Below are positions 62,466-64,000 of a stretch of 64,000 nucleotides of DNA, one piece after another. This stretch comes from JADCCX01 sp031431475 (GTDB lineage: Bacteria; Pseudomonadota; Alphaproteobacteria; Rhizobiales; Beijerinckiaceae): positions 121,396 to 185,395 of the forward strand of contig JANPDL010000021.1 of the NCBI GenBank assembly GCA_031431475.1, given 5' to 3'. Both the position numbers and the translations under genes were made by a program. How positions within the stretch are numbered: the first letter of the stretch is position 1; each line of letters begins with the position of its first letter. Under the pieces are notes generated by a model that was not told the origin of the DNA, ran no database searches, and saw nothing but the letters and a program-made list of their open reading frames with translations.

Positions 62466-62669
62466 ACCCGTCCACTTTCTCGGGGGAAGATCGCCTCGCC
62501 TTTAGGCGACTGGGATGCGATCCTGGGGGATGCAGGAATACAAGCGAGGCGGTCATACGCTCTGCAAGCATGCTTCCAGGGCCTCTCTTTAACCGGCGTC
62601 TGAACCAGATGCAAAACTAGATAGACACATCACTGTAACTGTAGAAATATCGTATACGTAAAATGAAAC

Positions 62670-62713
62670 TGGAGCGGGTGAAGGGAATCGAACCCTCGTA
62701 TTCAGCTTGGAAG
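62670..62713 (-). other. Attachment site: 3' half of tRNA-Gly(TCC) at an integrated element's edge
   Basis: Read on the minus strand, the 44 bases run from the anticodon (CTTCC) through the TPsiC arm (GGTTCGATTCC) and the acceptor strand to CCGCTCCA. They match the 3' end of tRNA-Gly(TCC). Where the anticodon arm should continue, the sequence switches to AT-rich DNA leading to an integrase gene. This is the usual product of integration into the 3' end of a tRNA gene, so the block is one att end and not a functional tRNA. Confidence 0.85.
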
Positions 62714-62855
62714 TTATATGTTTCTAGCAATTCAGCAGATTTCATCGCGTTTCAGGAGATTAACTTTACACAACGATATCAACATGTTATATGTTTCACA
62801 CGATTTCAGCTAGTTGCATGCCATTTCCAGAAATTGGGACCACAGTGGGACCACG
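62713..62855. repeat. Short repeats between att core and integrase (candidate integrase arm sites)
   Basis: GTTATATGTTTC occurs at 62713-62724 and 62786-62797. GATTTCA and TTTCAG motifs recur between them, and TGGGACCAC occurs twice at 62835 and 62846. Repeats of this kind beside an att core are typical arm-type binding sites for tyrosine integrases. Confidence 0.55.
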
Positions 62856-62890
62856 CATGTATTTAGCTTTGTGTAGGAGCGTCGATTGTC

Positions 62891-64000
62891 ATGCCAAAAC
62901 TCAAGCTGACTGCCGAAATTGTCGAGCGCGCAAGGCCAACCGCCACGCTCGTTGAATTGCTCGATACAGATGCAAAGGCCCGTGGGCTGGCGCTCCGAAT
63001 TACGCCTGCCGGAGTTAAGTCATGGTCATTGCGATATCGGCTGAAGGATGGACAACGGAAGAGGACTGTCTTGGGGGCATACCCTGCCATGTCGTTGTCC
63101 AAGGCGCGTGACCGCGTTGCGATCACACTGGCCTCCATCGTCGAAGGCAAGGACCCCTCAGAGGACAAAAAGACGGCTCGGGCAACGGCTGAGCGCAATA
63201 AGCTCGATACGCTTTCTGTGTTGGCCGAGAAATATTTCATCGAGGCTCCCAAGGGTCGTCATCGCGCTGGAAAGGTCAGAAAAAAGCGGGCAAGCACATT
63301 GAAGTTGGAGCGGTATTACTGGGACCGGTTTGTTGACCCCAAGTTCGGCAAGCGATCTCTCCACTCCATCAAACGGGCTGAAATTCAGCAATTCGTCGAT
63401 GATCAGGAATCAATCTCGACCGCCCGTCAAATTCGCGTTGTGTTCCAGCGATTGTTCGTTTTCGCCCGGTGGCGCGATCTAATCGACATTGATCCATCTC
63501 ACTTTGTGCAAGTCGATGATCATGACGCAAGGGATAGGGTTCTGACCGATCAGGAGTTGGTCTCGCTCTGGAAAATTCTCGGCGACGACGAAGCCCTTTC
63601 ACGCCTGAAAGTCACGACAGCCCGTGCCATCGGAATAGCTCTGTGTGGCGTGACGCTGCAACGACGCGGTGAAGTTGCTGGCATCGATTTGTCCGAACTC
63701 GATCTGGCACAGAAGACGTGGACCATTCCGGCTGTCAGAGCCAAGAATGGATCAGCCCATGTTGTTCCTTTGTCTGACGAGGCCCTGCGGTTGATTCAGG
63801 AGGCTCGGTTACTTCGGCAATGGACCGAACTGCCGGAAAATGAAGGGCCGTTGTTCCCAACTTCCCGAGGAGCCATCAAGGCCATTGATCCTGTGAACCT
63901 AACGCGGGCTTTCATCGGGATTGCCAAGGAAGCCAAACTGAACGACGGCCGATTCGACGATGAGATTCTTCAATCGATCAAACAGCAGATCGCCGCGCTT
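62891..64000 (+). CDS. P4-type tyrosine integrase (DUF4102 N-terminus), C-terminus beyond the window
   Basis: Site-specific recombinase that integrates the element at the tRNA-Gly gene. The 370 visible codons start MPKLKLTAEIVERARPTAT. Residues 20-100 are the DUF4102 arm-binding domain (GLALRITPAGVKSWSLRYRL, then LGAYPAMSLSKARD). A core-binding SAM-like domain follows, then the catalytic domain, whose first Arg lies in LQRRGEVAGID and Lys in RAKNGSAHVVPLS. The His-x-x-Arg box and the Tyr nucleophile are past the end of the window. Confidence 0.92.
   Translation, partial: MPKLKLTAEIVERARPTATLVELLDTDAKARGLALRITPAGVKSWSLRYRLKDGQRKRTVLGAYPAMSLSKARDRVAITLASIVEGKDPSEDKKTARATAERNKLDTLSVLAEKYFIEAPKGRHRAGKVRKKRASTLKLERYYWDRFVDPKFGKRSLHSIKRAEIQQFVDDQESISTARQIRVVFQRLFVFARWRDLIDIDPSHFVQVDDHDARDRVLTDQELVSLWKILGDDEALSRLKVTTARAIGIALCGVTLQRRGEVAGIDLSELDLAQKTWTIPAVRAKNGSAHVVPLSDEALRLIQEARLLRQWTELPENEGPLFPTSRGAIKAIDPVNLTRAFIGIAKEAKLNDGRFDDEILQSIKQQIAAL

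Larger units (their letters stand above)
62670..64000 (+). mobile_element. Left edge of an integrated genomic island or prophage (continues beyond the window)
   Basis: An att core made of a tRNA-Gly fragment, an AT-rich leader with repeats, then a P4-type integrase pointing inward. Composition changes at 62650-62880 from GC-rich host sequence to AT-rich DNA. The cargo and the other att end are outside the window. Confidence 0.8.

Noticed and set aside
62670..62713. Annotating a complete tRNA-Gly
   Set aside because: Only the anticodon-to-3' half is present; the D arm and 5' acceptor strand are absent, so it cannot fold as a tRNA.

Overview
The window looks like chromosomal DNA of an alphaproteobacterium, most likely of the Hyphomicrobiales (Rhizobiales). 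The basis is high-GC coding sequence, a Fur/Mur-type box and a decayed Fur/Mur-type regulator beside a Sit-type manganese/iron ABC operon, several orphan TAXI-family binding proteins, REP-like palindromes with the CTTCTCCC...GGGAGAAG core, and a urease operon of rhizobial layout. I cannot assign a family or genus from sequence alone.

Layout. 0-4 kb: a minus-strand metal-uptake operon (outer-membrane barrel, binding protein, ATPase, permease cut by the window edge) behind two identical 15-bp operator-like palindromes, with a fur/mur-like pseudogene facing away from it. 4-9.1 kb: a TRAP transporter (DctP, DctQ, DctM) in line with the alpha and beta subunits of a thiamine-diphosphate 2-oxoacid/acetoin dehydrogenase E1. 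9.3-14.2 kb: ettA, a DUF1304 membrane protein coupled to a SNF2-like helicase, and two secreted or membrane-anchored unknowns. 14.3-18 kb: two tandem membrane-anchored TAXI proteins, a cluster of REP-like palindromes around a DUF559 endonuclease gene, and a lone HicB-type protein. 18-23.4 kb: a urease operon ureD-ureA-(FmdE-like)-ureB-(unknown)-ureC, followed by an AT-rich ClpP/SppA-like gene. ureE, ureF and ureG are not here.

23.5-33 kb: exopolysaccharide/O-antigen genes (WecG/TagA-type transferase, DUF6492, flippase, GH10 glycosidase, chain-length protein, polymerase/ligase, GT2 and GT4 transferases). 33-39.8 kb: a peptide-type ABC importer divergent from a GMC oxidoreductase. 40-47.1 kb: two convergent three-gene operons. 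One holds a UbiA-type prenyltransferase, a DprE1-like FAD oxidoreductase and a GT-C-like membrane protein; the other holds an EamA-type flippase, an SDR and a class III aminotransferase. They read as a lipid-linked pentose (arabinofuranose-like) donor and transfer pathway. 47.4-55.8 kb: a third TAXI protein, a BadF-type kinase, a DUF6481 protein, a FadL-type porin, and a catabolic group (FAH-family hydrolase, tautomerase, LysR regulator, IlvD/Edd sugar-acid dehydratase).

56-62.1 kb: purine catabolism (uraD, uraH, urate/xanthine permease, LysR, puuD, allA, allE). With the urease it would take urate through 5-hydroxyisourate, OHCU, allantoin and ureidoglycine/ureidoglycolate to glyoxylate, urea and ammonia; allantoinase and allantoate amidohydrolase must lie elsewhere. 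62.2-64 kb: a decayed IS3 orfA, then a 44-bp copy of the 3' half of a tRNA-Gly(TCC) and a P4-type tyrosine integrase running off the end. This is the edge of an integrated island, and most of the island lies outside the window.
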